A stretch of 64,000 bases of DNA from Hevea brasiliensis (taxonomy: Eukaryota > Streptophyta > Magnoliopsida > Malpighiales > Euphorbiaceae): NCBI RefSeq assembly GCF_030052815.1, contig NC_079510.1:32875823-32939822 (forward strand). Reading direction: 5' to 3'. Under the pieces are notes generated by a model. The model was not told where the DNA came from. It did not search any database and was given only the letters and a program-made list of their open reading frames with translations. Of the stretch, positions 10,545 to 23,434 are shown piece by piece. The stretch's first letter is position 1. Each line of letters opens with the position of its first letter. The translations under genes were made by a program, and so were the position numbers.

Positions 10545-12640
10545 GGGCTAGGGCCGTAAACTACGTACCCTGCATCATTTGTGCCATCATGTTTTGCATC
10601 ATTTATTGCATACGCTCCTCCAACGTCTGTTCACATTGTTGGTATCTCTCCTCTGACATTAGGTCGCGCTATCGGTCTCTCTCCTCCATTGCAGCCAGAC
10701 TATCTTTTAGTGTTACAACAGCCTGATGCAATTGTTAAATCTCTTGCTCCATTGCCTCTGACTGAGTGTGATGGGATGCAGTATAAGATGATCCATGCGA
10801 TGAGCTAGGGTAGAAAATTGATGCTTGGGATCCAATGCCAGAAACCTTGTTTTTCTTCTCCCCTCCCACAACTTAATAATATAGTGCCACCTCATCCACA
10901 GTAGGACGGTCGTTGCACCCCTCTTATGGTTGAGGGGATTGCTCCTTAAGTGCTAAAAATGCATCCTGCATAAGTCGATACACATGTTTTAAATATATTT
11001 GTCTCGGTAATTGAATAAACAAACTCAATTATTCATTTTTTTTTCTATAATTGAAAAGACAAATAAAATACTTGTTCACTTACCTTAATTGATTGGGCTC
11101 ATGCTTCAAACATATCGGAGGTTCCCTTCCTAGTGTGGGTTTTAAGGAAAAGCTCATAGGGAAAAGGTTTTCGGCCAAGCTGGGCTTCCTGAAAAGATAT
11201 AATGATTTTAGTGATGTATATAATAATGTTTGATTAATCACTACTAATATGTAGACAGGCACTAATAAAACCAGTAAATATGAAATCATTACCATTCTAT
11301 CTGCATGGGTAGCATGTGAAACTGAACCCCCTGTGTGTCTAGAAATGCCTGCCTCAACTCTCCCTATCTCACTATAGTGGTTAGCGGTGAACTGATGGCT
11401 CTTGGCTTTGAACTCTGGGTTACTCCATGCCTCCTTCCATTTTTGCATTATACTATCAGGCACGATGGCCTTGGATTTTCCTTTCCTGATATTGTACATT
11501 AGTGCCTTGTAGTGCTCTGTAGCCTTACGCCTCCAAGCTTCCTTTACGAGTGGAGTCACCTCTTAGCAGTCAAAGTATTTTTGTAGTAAAACAAATAAAA
11601 ATTAACATAGTTGTACTAGTATGATAATAATTTTTTTAAAAAATGACAGCATTTTCCCTTAATTTTGGACAGTCTAGCCTAGTTATTAGGCATTAATTAC
11701 ACCTGTTAAAAACACTTCATATATTCTCAACAACAAACAACATCCACCCTAACTACAGCAACTGACAACAATATATATTTTTAACATCCTCAACACACAA
11801 GCTATACATATAACTTTTAAGCATTAATATACTTCAATTGTGTTCTTTTACATTAATTCGCAAATTCTTATCACTTAAACAATATTTGTTTGCAACATTC
11901 TTTTTGGAGGTTTCATAAACTATGCAAATTAGTTATCTGATAGCTAATTATATTTAATATTTATTTTATTACCTGAAATTCATCCCAGTAAAACTCCTTT
12001 GTCTCAAGTGTGACAGTTTTCCAATAGTGTCCCTCTGGGTCCATCCTCTCCTTGAAGATATTCTTCATCTTCTGAGCACATTCCTCAGATGGATGTAACC
12101 TGTACACAAGAAAGATAGCAAACATATTGATTTTATGCAAATGTAGAAACATGGTACTTCAATTGCCAATGATAAGTAATACCAAATCATACATAAAGTT
12201 AATTAATTTTTAATACTTACACGCCATTAATGAGCTTTATTCATTTCTTTCTTCCAAAGGTAGCGAGTGATAGGCCATCCATTGATGATATCGATACTGC
12301 CCCAACTAAATGACCTCCATGACCAAAGGTCGATCTAGCTACAAGCTCAGAAGATGTGGTAGTAGGCAGTGGCGGTGGACGTGGAGGTGGAGGTGTAGCT
12401 TGATGCTGTGTTGAAGCAGTAGATCCCTCTGGATCTGGTGTCGACCTCTAAGTGGATGGTGATGTCGACCTCTAAGTGGATGGTGAAGGAACTTGAGGCT
12501 GACACTGTACAGACTGGTCTAGCTGATCATTGGGCTCATCCTGTAGAAGTAACTGCCTTAACTGTGAATGGCCCAATAAACCTCCCCTGTGACCGTTGCC
12601 TCGCATCCTGCATAAACAATTGTATTAATTAGTTAGCTTC
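10545..12640 (-). pseudogene. CACTA-encoded plant transposase family (En/Spm, Transposase_24-like) protein
   Basis: Split coding region on the minus strand. Likely exons include 12099-11973 (EECAQKMKNIFKERMDPEG, EFYWDEFQ), about 11560-11293 (TPLVKEAWRRKATEHYKALM, HTGGSVSHA), 11188-11084 (AQLGRKPFPYELFLKTHTRK) and a last exon, about 10990-10545, rich in Gln, Met and Glu that would form a coiled coil. Introns at 11972, 11292 and 11083 start with GT. Exon 11188-11084 has an internal TGA, and the last exon has TAA and TAG at positions expected to be Gln, so the gene is dead. The upstream part (12360-12490) contains a 24-bp tandem duplication at 12440-12487. Confidence 0.75.
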
Positions 12641-13008
12641 GTTCAACTTATTATACATATACAGATGAGTTTTCCAATAACAAGAATTTATACTTCAGGT
12701 TTAGGAATATAAATTCATTAAGAGAAATACCTAAATCTAATTAGTGTCACTATCATATTCATCATCATCTTCCTCGTCGCTTTTTGAGTTCAATTCAAGC
12801 TCCTCTTCATCCTCAATGTCCTCTTCATCAATTTTAACTAGTACACTGCTTAGATCATTCAAATATTGTTGTTAATCATCATCATCATCATCAATTTATA
12901 CCAAAGGGACTCATCTTCTTAAAAGGGTTCTTCTCATGCAAGGGGGGTTGTCACATTCACTTGATTAGGAAGATCAATAGTATATCTCGCTTTGATTTTG
13001 AACACGCC

Positions 13009-13590
13009 CTACCAATCATCCTTGTCTCGCTTTAAGCTTAGATATATATATATGGAATAATTGACTTGAGCAACTTGGATATCAAGAACAAATGGTTCAT
13101 ACCTATTGAATGATCGTTTATGATTAATATCCACAAGTTTATATTTTGGATGAATCTTTATTCCCACATTTGGTGTTGGATCAAACCAATCACATTTAAA
13201 CAATACAGTTCTTTTGATTGGTAATCCAGGGTACTCAAATCGTAGCACTTCAATTAATTGTCCATAGTAGTCACTCTCGTCAGTACTGTAATTATTTCCC
13301 TTAATGCATACCCCACTGTTCATCATTTCCCTATGTGAACCATAACTTTTAGTGTGAAATTTATAACCGTTAACTACATAACCATTGTAGGACATAACAC
13401 TTCTTAATGGACCCTTTGATAGATCCTTTAAGAATAGGCTTGTTATATTATTGGAGGGATTGTGAACATATTTATTGAACCACTTATCAAATTCACGCGC
13501 CAGTTTCTCATCAACTTGTTTATCATTGATATTTGGATTGGCCGTGTGTAACTCTTTAACAAAAATGTTGCATGCAATGAAAGCACTCAA
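13009..13590 (-). pseudogene. CACTA TNP2-associated DUF4216-like region
   Basis: 193 residues read on the minus strand. The stretch VMSYNGYVVNGYKFHTKSY and the later LFKCDWFDP and YKLVDINHKRSFNRYEPFV match the pattern of the DUF4216 domain that follows the TNP2 transposase in plant CACTA elements. It directly follows the DUF4218-like tail at 13600-13975. The role of the domain is not known. The start codon given by the frame is probably internal to a longer original protein. Confidence 0.75.
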
Positions 13591-13599
13591 TTACATGTT

Positions 13600-13975
13600 T
13601 CGAATCAATAATGGCATTGCAACAATTATAATAATTGAATATTAGAAAAACTTACTCAATGTACAGTTTTACTTTTATACAAATCAACAAGATGTACATT
13701 TGTGCTGCTTGAAATTCTTCTTCTGTAAGATATCTAACCCTTCCCTTTTCCAGTGACTTACAGGAATGAGTGAAAATTGATAGATTCCCTGGATGTTCAT
13801 CCATATGTTTGACTACATCATCATTGCGTGGAACCTTTCGATGCCTGGTGTTGACATGCGATTTGAAATAATGAGCGCAGAACGATAATGCTTCTTCAAC
13901 TAATTATGCATTGCATATGGAACCCTCCACTTTGGCTTTATTTTTCACATTATTTTTTAACTTCTAGCTGTCTAT
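13600..13975 (-). pseudogene. Remnant of TNP2 C-terminal (DUF4218-like) region
   Basis: Translation of the minus strand gives fragments such as LVEEALSFCAHYFKSHVNTR, RKVPRNDD and MDEHPGNLSIF, then an intron-like AT-rich gap before the DUF4216-like part. A stop lies upstream of LVEEA. The transposase catalytic part that should precede it is missing because the element ends here. Confidence 0.6.
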
Positions 13976-14340
13976 ACCTGGTCATGATCTGGTTCAAACC
14001 ATAAATCGAATTGAAATCAGCTTGGATCAAATCTAAAATCAGAAATGATTTTGGTCTCCTTTTTGAAACTAAACCGAAATCAGATCGATTTAAAATTTTT
14101 TTCTTTTTTATTTAAATTATATTAGGTCCCTTTAATTTTTTTACATTAAAAGCTAAATAAATGATGTCTAAATACGGTATATAATATATCAAATATTAAT
14201 ATTGTCATAATTTTAAAAATTTTAAATTAAAGCCTAATTAAAATTGTATAAAATCGAAATCATTTTAAATCAAAATCTATTTAAACCGTGAAGCCAATCG
14301 AATCATGGATTTCAGCTCGTGAGTAATTTATTTTTAATAT
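13976..14340. repeat. Repeat rich in AAACCGAA/TTCGATT words
   Basis: No gene. Words such as GGTTCAAACCATAAATCG and AAACCGAAATCAGATCG recur, similar in style to the segment at 53810-54190. Probably an old dispersed repeat that cut the CACTA element; no termini could be defined. Confidence 0.4.
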
Positions 14341-14789
14341 AAGAAAAATGTAAATTTAATATAAGTCCATAGTAATTCATTATATTAAAATATAAGATTT
14401 TTTTTAAAGAAATTTTATAATAATATCACAATCGTCATGAAACAAAAACTTTTGCAAGTTGATAAGCTTTTATGGACCAAATTAAAACATTCAAAAGCAA
14501 AACTATTAATGATAGAAAAGTTCTATGATTTCATGCATATATCTATGAGGCATTTCAACTTTCTAACTTTTTTTTATTAAAGGTGAGAATCAGAAACCAT
14601 TTTATAGGCTTTTTAGCTATTAGACATGAAAAAGAATATGAACTATGAAATTATATGACTTTGCATAAACAATCACTAAATAAACATACACACTTAAAGC
14701 CCCTTTCTTTTTCCATCAAAATTATCTTAACTTTAATTGAATTGACTTCACTTGAACCTAAGCTTTCTTTTTTTTTTTTACTCTCATAA

Positions 14790-15140
14790 AGAAGAGAAAT
14801 TTCTAATTTAGTATTTGAGTTTTGACCTATATTACACTTTAATCTTTAGATTTTAAGAAATTAATTATTTAGTATATGAGTTTTGCATTATATTAAACTT
14901 TAGTCCCTGTAATTTTAATATATAAAATAATTTAGTCTCCAATCAATGAATGAAATTGTCATAAATATTAAAATTCTAAGGACTAAATTATTCTATATTT
15001 TAAAATTAAAGAGACTAAATAATTAATTTTCAAAAACTCAAGAACTAAAGTGTAATATAATGTAAAATTTAAAGACTAAACAATAAATTTTTTAAAATTT
15101 AGAGACTAAAATATAATATAACCAAATTATAAATATCCCA
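14790..15140. mobile_element. Foldback MITE-like element
   Basis: About 14800-14945 is the imperfect inverse of about 14945-15130. Both arms carry repeats of TTTAGTCC/GGACTAAA-like words, and the centre lies near 14945. There is no coding capacity. It resembles the TTTAGTCC-type MITEs common in dicots; the superfamily is uncertain. Confidence 0.6.
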
Positions 15141-16452
15141 ATAAAATATAATAATTTTCCCTTTCTATAATTCTATTCATTATTTAATGATTTTTATTAA
15201 TATAGTAAAATTCATTAGATTACTCTGCACAAAATAGTAATACTTGGAAAAGAGCATCACCACTCCGCACAATTTTAGTTTTGTTTTTAATTTTTTTTTT
15301 TTACGTTTTATAATTATAGTTAATTTTTTTAGTAAGTTTAAGTTATTTTGAAGATTAATTATTTTTATATTTTAAAATTAAATTTGATTTTAAATTGTAG
15401 TACGATTTTAACCAATTAATTCCTTGAATTTTAAATTTGGGCTATAAAAATAACAAACCTTTAAAATCAAGTTAAAACTGTAAAAAATAAAATAATTGCT
15501 ATAATTATTAAAAATCAAAAAGATTTAAATTTTTTTACCATTAAGCCTAATTTTTAGACATTGTAATTGATGATTAATTAATAGTAGCATTTATTCCATA
15601 GCGCAGAAGTCATGATTACAAGTTTAATGATATAAAAATAAAAAATTTTCGCATTTTCAATTCTCTTAATTTAATTTTGTCAAATTGTAAACGTTAAACT
15701 TTATAGTATTTAGTAAAAATGTAAGTTTAATGGTTAAATTAAATTTTGAGTGATGGATAGTGATATTGTTTGAGATTCTCGAGTATGGCGTAGATTTCTT
15801 TCTAGTCTGTAATATGCAAAAAATGTGAGGTTTGTGGTATGAGGAACGCTACTTCGACGCTCAAATTAATATATACTCAAAGAGGACAAAGCAAACACTT
15901 AAAAGAAAGTTAAAGAGAATTGAAAAAAAAATGCATACTTTGACGGGTGTCATGAGTCATATTTATAAGGTAATAGATGGGGCCTTTCCACCATAATTGA
16001 GAACTTGCTAGTTCATATCCAATTATTTTCTTTTATATATCACAAAGATGCTACGTTTTATATAGCGATATTCTCGATGAAAATATAGAACATATCCCAT
16101 TAATATTTATCTAACTTTTAAGATAGCTCCTTTTATCTTAGCACCTTAACTTATTCGAACACTTTGCATCTTATCCAAATATCTTAAGTTCTATTTTAAT
16201 ACTCTATGTTTAATCGAAAGGATATGAGAATTTAGATTTAATTTAAATCTACCTTTTAGCTTAGCTTAGATTTTGGGATGTGCTATATCAGATAAGATAA
16301 ATATTAAAAATTATAAATTATAAAGTTATTTGACATATATTGAAAATAAAATGCAATTGATATAATTTTAAGAGAGAAAATTGAGAAAAAAAAACCATGG
16401 TTTTTCAGATAAAAAAAAAATCCACCAAGAAAAGTACGGCTTCTAAATGCAC
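15141..16452. other. AT-rich intergenic DNA, nothing recognised
   Basis: Very AT-rich with long homopolymer tracts. A less AT-rich stretch at 15740-16060 holds no open frame and no repeat ends that I could recognise. Confidence 0.5.
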
Positions 16453-17812
16453 TTAAATTTAATAGCAAAAAAATGATTTTTTGGACATTATTTTATTTCA
16501 ATAACACAACTTATATTTTTTATCGATTGTTTATTTTTTAATCACAATTATTTTAATTTTGTAAATTTAATTTTAAATTTGAAAGGAAAACTTACTATCC
16601 AATTCCTGAATTTTAATTGACATTATAATTTAGTTTCTGTATTTTTGAAATTGAATGATTTAGTCATTCACTTATATTTTCATCAAAATTAAAAACTCTT
16701 TTGTCAAATATTGCTGTTAAGTTAAGTAAAAAGATAAATATGTATTTTATTCAGTTTAGAGATATTTACTATTTAAACGGATTTGACCGATATTATATTT
16801 AGAAATTGAATGATTTAGTCCCTCACTTATGTTTCTTTTCAATTAAAATTAATTGTTATCAAATAAATTCATATTTTCTTTTCCATAAAAAGAATTTTAA
16901 AAAAAATTAAAAAGAACAAAGTTAATAAAAAAATAAATTCTAATAATTTTAACAATTATCAAATATAAACTAACTCATTCAATTTTCAATAGGAACCAAG
17001 TTGTAATATCAATTAAAATCAAGAGATCAAATAGTAAATTTTTCTTAATTAAATAAATAATATATTTATTTTTTACTTAAATCAATGGAATATTAACTTA
17101 TTTAATTTCCAAGATATATAAATTAAATTGTAATGTTGGTTAAAATCAAAGGTGCAAGTAGTAAATTTTTATTAATTGAATAAAAGGTACATTTATGTTT
17201 TTACTTATATTAATAATAATATTAGATAAAAGTATCTCTAATTTTAATAAAAATATAAAAATCAAATAATAAATTATTCATTTTAAAATAAATTGATTAA
17301 TAAATTAATTTTATTATTTTAAATTATATTAATTTTTAGTCTTTTTAATATGCCACACAGTGATTCATTATTATACCTAAATGGCTTAATTTCGTAAAAA
17401 TCATCTTTTAAAATTCACTTTTTTTAATATATAAAGAGAGAGATTTGGTTCTAGAAAATATCAAATAAGGATTTATTAACACGTTTCATGTCAGCTTTTT
17501 AGTTTTATCTTTCAAGTATTACAATATTTTAAAATTTTATTTAATATTTTAAAAATTATAAATAATAATTTTTTAATTTTCTGCTTGACTATTAAATAAA
17601 TTTCTTTAACATATTGAAATCAAAATTTTTATGAGTTAAAAAACACATGATAAAAATTAATAAATAAAAACATGCAGCAGGCAGCTTTATAAGTTGCGGG
17701 CTTCAATAAGCTATCCAACCAGTTTATTTATTGTATCATCATGTGGTTGTATCATATATCATGTGTAAGTTGGTCCTCCTCTTCCTTAAATTTCTCTCAA
17801 CCTCTAGCTTGG
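16453..17812 (+). repeat. Direct 1.3-kb duplicated segment, copy A
   Basis: Matches 40150-41467 in the same orientation with many substitutions and indels. It starts at TTAAATTTAATAGCAAAAAA and ends at CCTCTAGCTTGG in both. The best preserved part is 17400-17812 (CAGCTTTATAAGTTGCGG, AAGCTATCCAACCA, TTCTCTCAACCTCTAGC). There is no open reading frame. Inside lie TTTAGTCC-type words that may be an older MITE. Confidence 0.75.
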
Positions 17813-17974
17813 CAGTTTTTATTGTTTTATATTATATGCTTTTATTATAATCTTAGAATTTTATATGTAATGTTATTTTTATATTAATTTGTTTTTATAA
17901 ATTATTTTATAAATTTTTTTATTATATTTATTTCTCCTATTTATAAAGAAAATATATTATCAATGATAAAAATA

Positions 17975-18998
17975 AATGTCTTGCAGACAATATTAATACA
18001 ATATTTGATAGTTTAAAATTGATTAAAGGCTCTGAAATAGCTATGATCTAGAAGAACTAATATATTATTACCTAAAGAGATAAATGATGCTTTATTCTCC
18101 CTTAAATCTCAAAGAAATTTATTAAGTTTTAAAGATATTCGATTTAATTATATCATATTGAGACAATGAATAAGGGAAATATAGAATATATTTGCATTAC
18201 TACTATTATTTTTGAAGAAAAATGTTTGTTGAAAAAATTACTCTCTGTGTCCTCTAGATTGTACTTCACACAAATTATTGTGATTGAAACACATGCTATA
18301 GTAAACGTGAAGTTTACTAATGTAAACTCGAAGTTTACTAATTAAAGTAACTTTATTGTTTTGCATGACTGGTTGGGCCATCCCAAATCAATTATAATGT
18401 GAAAAGTTATTAATTTATGTGGTCATTTATTAAAAATCCAAAAGATTCTTTAATTCATTGAAGTCTCGTGCTTTTGTTCTCAAGGAAAATAAATTATTAG
18501 GCTATCACTAACTAAAATTGGATTTGAATCTTCTAAATTTTTAGAATGTATTCAGAGTGATATAGATGACTTTATACATCCACCATGTGGACCATTCAGA
18601 TATTTTGTAGTTTTCATTGATGCATCAACCGGATGGTCCCATGTGTGTTTACTATCATCTAACAATTTAGTATTTGCAAGATTACTTGCACAACTAATTT
18701 GCTTGCGAACACGTTTTCCTTATTATCTAATTAAGACAATTTGTCTTGATATTGTTGGTAAATTTACATCTAAGACTTTTAATGATTATTGCATGTCAAT
18801 TGGAATAGTTGTTTGATTATCCCGTAGCTTATGTTCACGCACAAAATGGGCCAGCATAATCATTTATATAAATGACTATAATTGATTACAAGACCATTAC
18901 TAATGAGAACAAAACTCTCTGTTTCTATTTTAAGGACATATTATTCTACATGCAGCAGTATTTTACGCATCAGCCAACATCTTATCATAAGTTCTCCA
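17975..18998 (+). pseudogene. Old Copia element, protease to integrase, left half
   Basis: Heavily decayed plus-strand coding remnant. Translated fragments in order are CLADN near 17978, FKDIR..HIETMNKGNIEY near 18135-18190, HDWLGHPKSIIM (GAG-pre-integrase) near 18365, then the integrase text ECIQSDI, PPCGPFRYFVVFIDASTGWS and FNDYCMSIGI. It breaks at FS (18993), exactly where Copia-2 begins; the frame resumes at 28748. Many stops and indels are present. It is a different Copia lineage from Copia-1 and Copia-2. Confidence 0.8.
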
Positions 18999-21110
18999 TG
19001 TTAGTAGTATGCCCTAGAGCATATCATTTTGTATGTATCTTGTATATATTTTATTAATAAAAGGAGATTTCACTTTTCCGTTTACGTAATATATTTATAT
19101 ATAATAGAAAAGGTCCATTGATATTTTATTAGAAATTCTATTCTTAAGTTGTTAAGAATATGAGTAACAATATTTCTAGCACAAAGTATCATAAATTGGT
19201 TCACAATCAAGGATACTTCACAAAGGACATGACTTATTCAGAAAGATTGTAATCATGTTTGTTCCCAAGGTATTTATATGAGATATAAATAAGATGGAGT
19301 GGTGAGTCTCATGCCACATAACAAACATGATAGGCACTTATACATGATAAGTAGGCTGAACCAATGACACATATGACAAACATATGGAGTTTACTCTTGT
19401 CAATGCATTGTCATATATCATATCAGTGCATATAATTTTTAGACCTGAGATAACACAATTATCTTATATATAGGTGGTTTGAGTTTGATACTGCTTTCAT
19501 ACTTGTACTGTGTATGGGTATATGGGCATGTGTTGGCTCCTACTAGTTATATATGGAGATAGGTGTTGATCAAGATGGAATCTGTTACCCTAAGTAAATA
19601 GGGATAAAATCCTATGTTCATTTAATTATTCGTAATGTTTCAAGTTCCTGGCCAGGACAGACAAATTTAGTTAGAAAAGAGTTTCTGACAAGAAAATCTA
19701 ATTAATCAAGAACTGGAATTAAAAGAGAACATAATGTTCATAGCAAATGGGGTTTGACATTAACCATGACTCTAGCTTGAATTGGGATCTTGTAACGGAG
19801 AGACTCTAGTGCATGGTAACATATGATTAAAGGTTCATTTAAGGTATTCCTTGTTACTGATTGGGTGGCCATGACATGCTATGCTAGGTGTCAATCATGG
19901 TCTATGAGATGCCTAAAATGATTTAGAGAAATCATTTATGGTAAGAAAGAGTCTAATGATATTAAGAGTTAATATCATATCTCATTGCCAATTAGTGATT
20001 AGCCTAGTGAGTCACACACATACACAAGTTAATCACCAAGTAAAATATGATTTAATTGATTAATTAAAGAGTTTAATTGATTAATTAAATAGGTTTGGTT
20101 TGCAATGAGATTGCAAAGTCCCTAGCATGGCTTGAAACCAAATCTAGGTTATTGGATGTATGATATAAGTTAAATTTATATTTAAAGTGTTTAAATATGA
20201 ATTTAATTATGAGAAATTAATTAATAGAGATTAATTAATTAATTAATTTATATTTGATATATATTGATTAGAAGAGGAAAAATAATGATTTTGGGTTGAG
20301 AACTCAAAATTAAAACATAAGGGTAATTTGGTCATTTCACATGGTGACATGTGGCGCCATAAGATGGTGACATATGGCACCATATAAGCTTGCCATTTGT
20401 CTTCCTATCATGTAAGATGATCAAAGTCAAGATTAAGTCTAGCTTTGACACTTGGCTTAATGTGATTAAGTCAATTAAAAATAAGATGCAATATGGTGGT
20501 GACACGTGGCAAAAGGTTTAAGTGATTATTTGATCTAATTATAAAAGAGAAAGAAAAAAGAAACAAAACACTCTCTCTTGTCTCTCATGTGTGACGGCAC
20601 AAAGGCTCTCTCCACCTCCTCTCTTCTTTTCTCACTTGATTCAAAGAAAAATGCCTTGGTTTCTTTGAATTAAAATTGCTAGGAATTGTTTCTAGTGTCC
20701 TATACACACATATGACCTCTCTAAAAGAAAAACCCCAAATTATAATTGGTTGGCAAGGCTTGAGAAGCAAATTGGGGGCTGCCATTTGTGATCTTGGTGT
20801 GGACAAGCTAGAGGGACAACACTTGGGGTCCTAGGAGCTTCCTAAAGGTGTCAATTGAATCCATAATGCATCAAAGTGGTTAGTGCCCAAATTTCTCTTT
20901 CAAATTAGGGTTTAATTGAATTAATTTGTTAATTCACAATATTGAATGGAAAATGAAGATCCTAATACATATTAAAAGTATTTTAATATGCAATTGAGCA
21001 TTGAAATTAATTAGGCACATAAGAAATGTGGCACGATGCATGAAATTCTAGAAGAAAATTTTTGAAATTTAATGCTCCAATGTACTAATTACCATGCTTT
21101 CGCTTCTTCA
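18999..21110 (+). repeat. 5' LTR of Copia-2
   Basis: 2112 bp, starting TGTTAGTAGTATGCCC and ending CGCTTCTTCA. A likely promoter TATA box (TATAAAAG) is at 20540-20547, followed by a CT-rich segment. It holds two copies of a 23-bp unit at 20343-20388, against three in the 3' LTR. Confidence 0.92.
20540..20547 (+). promoter_or_regulatory. Likely TATA box of the Copia-2 5' LTR
   Basis: TATAAAAG, followed 25-35 bases later by ACACTCTCTCTTG, a plausible start region. The same arrangement is at 28177-28184 in the 3' LTR. Confidence 0.5.
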
Positions 21111-21112
21111 AT

Positions 21113-21125
21113 TGGTATCAGAGCC
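21113..21125 (+). other. Primer binding site of Copia-2
   Basis: TGGTATCAGAGCC, two bases after the LTR end; complementary to the 3' end of plant initiator tRNA-Met. It is not a tRNA gene. Confidence 0.9.
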
Positions 21126-22633
21126 ACTATATTTGCCATTAGGATTAAATATGATGTTTAATTGTGTCATTGGATCAAATTTGGATTCTGTTTGGGTAAT
21201 CAAAGGTGGCGACATGTTATGAAGAACACCCCAAGGGAGTGTTTGGTTGTATGCGCTTGGTTTATGGCCTTTTTATGCAATTGTTATATATTGTAAAGCC
21301 CATAATTAGGCTCATACCTAATTAAATTGTTTAATTAGGAATTTTTAATCACACAATTAATTTTTGAAAAAAGTTTTCAAGGTATTAAATTTGGAAAGAG
21401 TTTCTAAATTTAAATTTGTTTGAATGAGATTCAAATCTGAATTTTTTTTTGTTGAATATGTGATATTTAATTTAATTTTTTAGTATGTATATTTTATTTA
21501 ATTATTAAATTTTAATATGCATGATGGATGATCATGGACAATAAAAAATTAATCTGATTGGATTTATTTCTTTTATGTTCTTTGGGTTGTAAAATAATTA
21601 ATTTTATTTTAGTGGCATGTATTATAAATGTTATAATAATTTGGGTTGTAATTTCATTTATTTGATGACTTTAAAGTCTATATTCTTGTAAATTCGCCTT
21701 GGTATGCCAAGGATTATAATGTAATTGGATTGTAAGAAGATCAAGGAGGTCAAAAGCATTGGTAGGACCAGTAGGAGGAAATCAAGATCAAGTGTTGATT
21801 ATGTACTCCTTCAACAACTCTTGTAAAATGAATGAATAAAATACACCTAGGAATGTTCTGATTCAATTCTTGGTGGCTTAGAATTGAATCCCTTAGAAAG
21901 TCCATGATTATACCATATTATTTGTTTATCCATGTATGCATGAGATGTATATGAACGTATGCAAGTATATGATATATGCATGCCAATTGGATAATGGGCA
22001 AAGTGAGACCATAATAGTAATTAAGCTGACCACTAAATCTTCAAAATAAATGATTAAGTTGAAAATGGTATAATTAAAGTAATTATATCATGGGCCCTCC
22101 ATTGAGACAATTATTTTAAGAAATTTTAAATACTTACATGTGATGCATTTATTTAAGAGATTTTCTTAAGAATAATTGTTAAGCATGAGATGTTGTAAAT
22201 ATGTAAATAGTTGATGGCCAATAATAGATGTGCCTTAGGACATTAAAATTATTTATATTTTTACTGGCTTAATGGGATCAACTTAACTAATGCAAAATAA
22301 ATCAATAATGAATGTGCCTGAAATTTTGAGCATTAGCGGCTAGATAAATGATTGAACCTCACATGAGATGTGATGGGTAAGGAGTTGCTTACTTATAGTT
22401 TATTGTAATTCCAATAATGGATGTGCCTGATGATGATCAATAAGACTATAAGAATACAATCTCCCACTAGAAATTCATCCAACTAGGATCTCTGTTTTCC
22501 TACTTTGGAAGTGTAAGATTTGCCAAGTTAGTGGGAGGACCAATTTGATTAAAAGACCATAATCATTTTGGTTAATTACTTGATATATTTACAAATTAAT
22601 TTAGTTATTTTCTGCAGTTAATTTCTGATAATA
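21126..22633 (+). other. Long 5' leader of Copia-2 with three spaced 20-nt motifs
   Basis: 1.5-kb untranslated leader with no sustained open frame. Copies of a motif near CCAATAATGGATGTGCCTGA lie at 22218, 22302 and 22411, with spacings of 84 and 109. The Copia-1 leader has the same motifs with the same spacings (inverted). Possibly involved in packaging or translation. Confidence 0.7.
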
Positions 22634-23434
22634 ATGAGTACATAACAACCACCACAATTCAATATCCTTGCGAGCATACTTGATCACAATAGGTTGACGA
22701 GACCTAATCTTTCTAATTGGCTAAGAAATTTAAAACTTGTCCTGAACCTAGAACATATTGGATATGTTTTAGACTCAAAGGTTCCTGGTCCCTTACCTCT
22801 AGAGCCCACTCAAGAGGAACTAGATACTTTGGATAGGTGGAAGGAGCATGATGAGAGCTAAATATTACATGCTTGCTTCTATAAGTAATGAGTTACAGAA
22901 GCAGCATGAAAATATGCAAAATGCAAGTGAGATCCTCCTTCACCTGCAAGAGTTGTATGGTGAGCAGAGCAGGAATGCTAGGTATGAGATATATAGACAA
23001 CTATTCCGCATGAGGATGTCTGAGGGACAAAATGTAGGAGATCATGTCCACAAGATGATTCGGCTTATTGAGCAGCTGGAACATCTTGACTTTCACATGG
23101 ATTTCTAACTGCAGACGGATTTGATCCTTCAGTCCCTACCTGAGTCATTTGAGAATTTTGTGACAAATTTCCATATGACAAAGCAAGAGTGTACTTTGGC
23201 TAGGTTGCTTAACATGCTGGTTATTGCCCAAAAGAATATGCTGGGTAATAAAGGAAAAGAGGTGGCTTTGATTGTATCTTCTTCTGCTGGAAAGTCCAAA
23301 ATGAAGAAGGGCAATAGGAATAAGAAACCTCAAATTCCTAGACCTTCCAAGAAGATAGCCAAACAGAAGGGCGAGACCGAAGCTAACAAAGGCAAGGGAA
23401 AGTGTTTCCACTGCCAGAAGGATGGGCACTGGAA
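22634..23434 (+). pseudogene. Copia-2 Gag
   Basis: Starts at the ATG at 22634 (the match to Copia-1 fixes this start) but hits TAA three codons later. An open piece runs from 22848 to 23106 and ends at a TAA where Copia-1 has CAA. The frame continues from 23121 through the lysine-rich segment to the zinc knuckle CFHCQKDGHWK. A 2-base deletion near 23434 then shifts the frame, and in the resumed frame the third knuckle Cys is Tyr (NYPEY). Confidence 0.85.

Larger units (their letters stand above)
9781..13975 (-). mobile_element. CACTA (En/Spm) transposon, truncated at its 5' side
   Basis: The terminus CACTACAAGAAAAAAGG at 9781 is the classic CACTA end. It is followed by about 450 bp of subterminal repeats in both orientations and then minus-strand remains of the two usual proteins: an En/Spm-type transposase-family protein (about 12630 to 10545) and the tail of the TNP2 transposase with DUF4218- and DUF4216-like segments (about 13975 to 13009). 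No second CACTA terminus was found before 17 kb and the catalytic TNP2 part is missing, so the element is cut at about 13975. Confidence 0.85.

Noticed and set aside
20585..20806. 73-codon minus-strand frame repeated at 28222-28443
   Set aside because: Present in both Copia LTRs at the same place, so it is LTR sequence; no support for translation.
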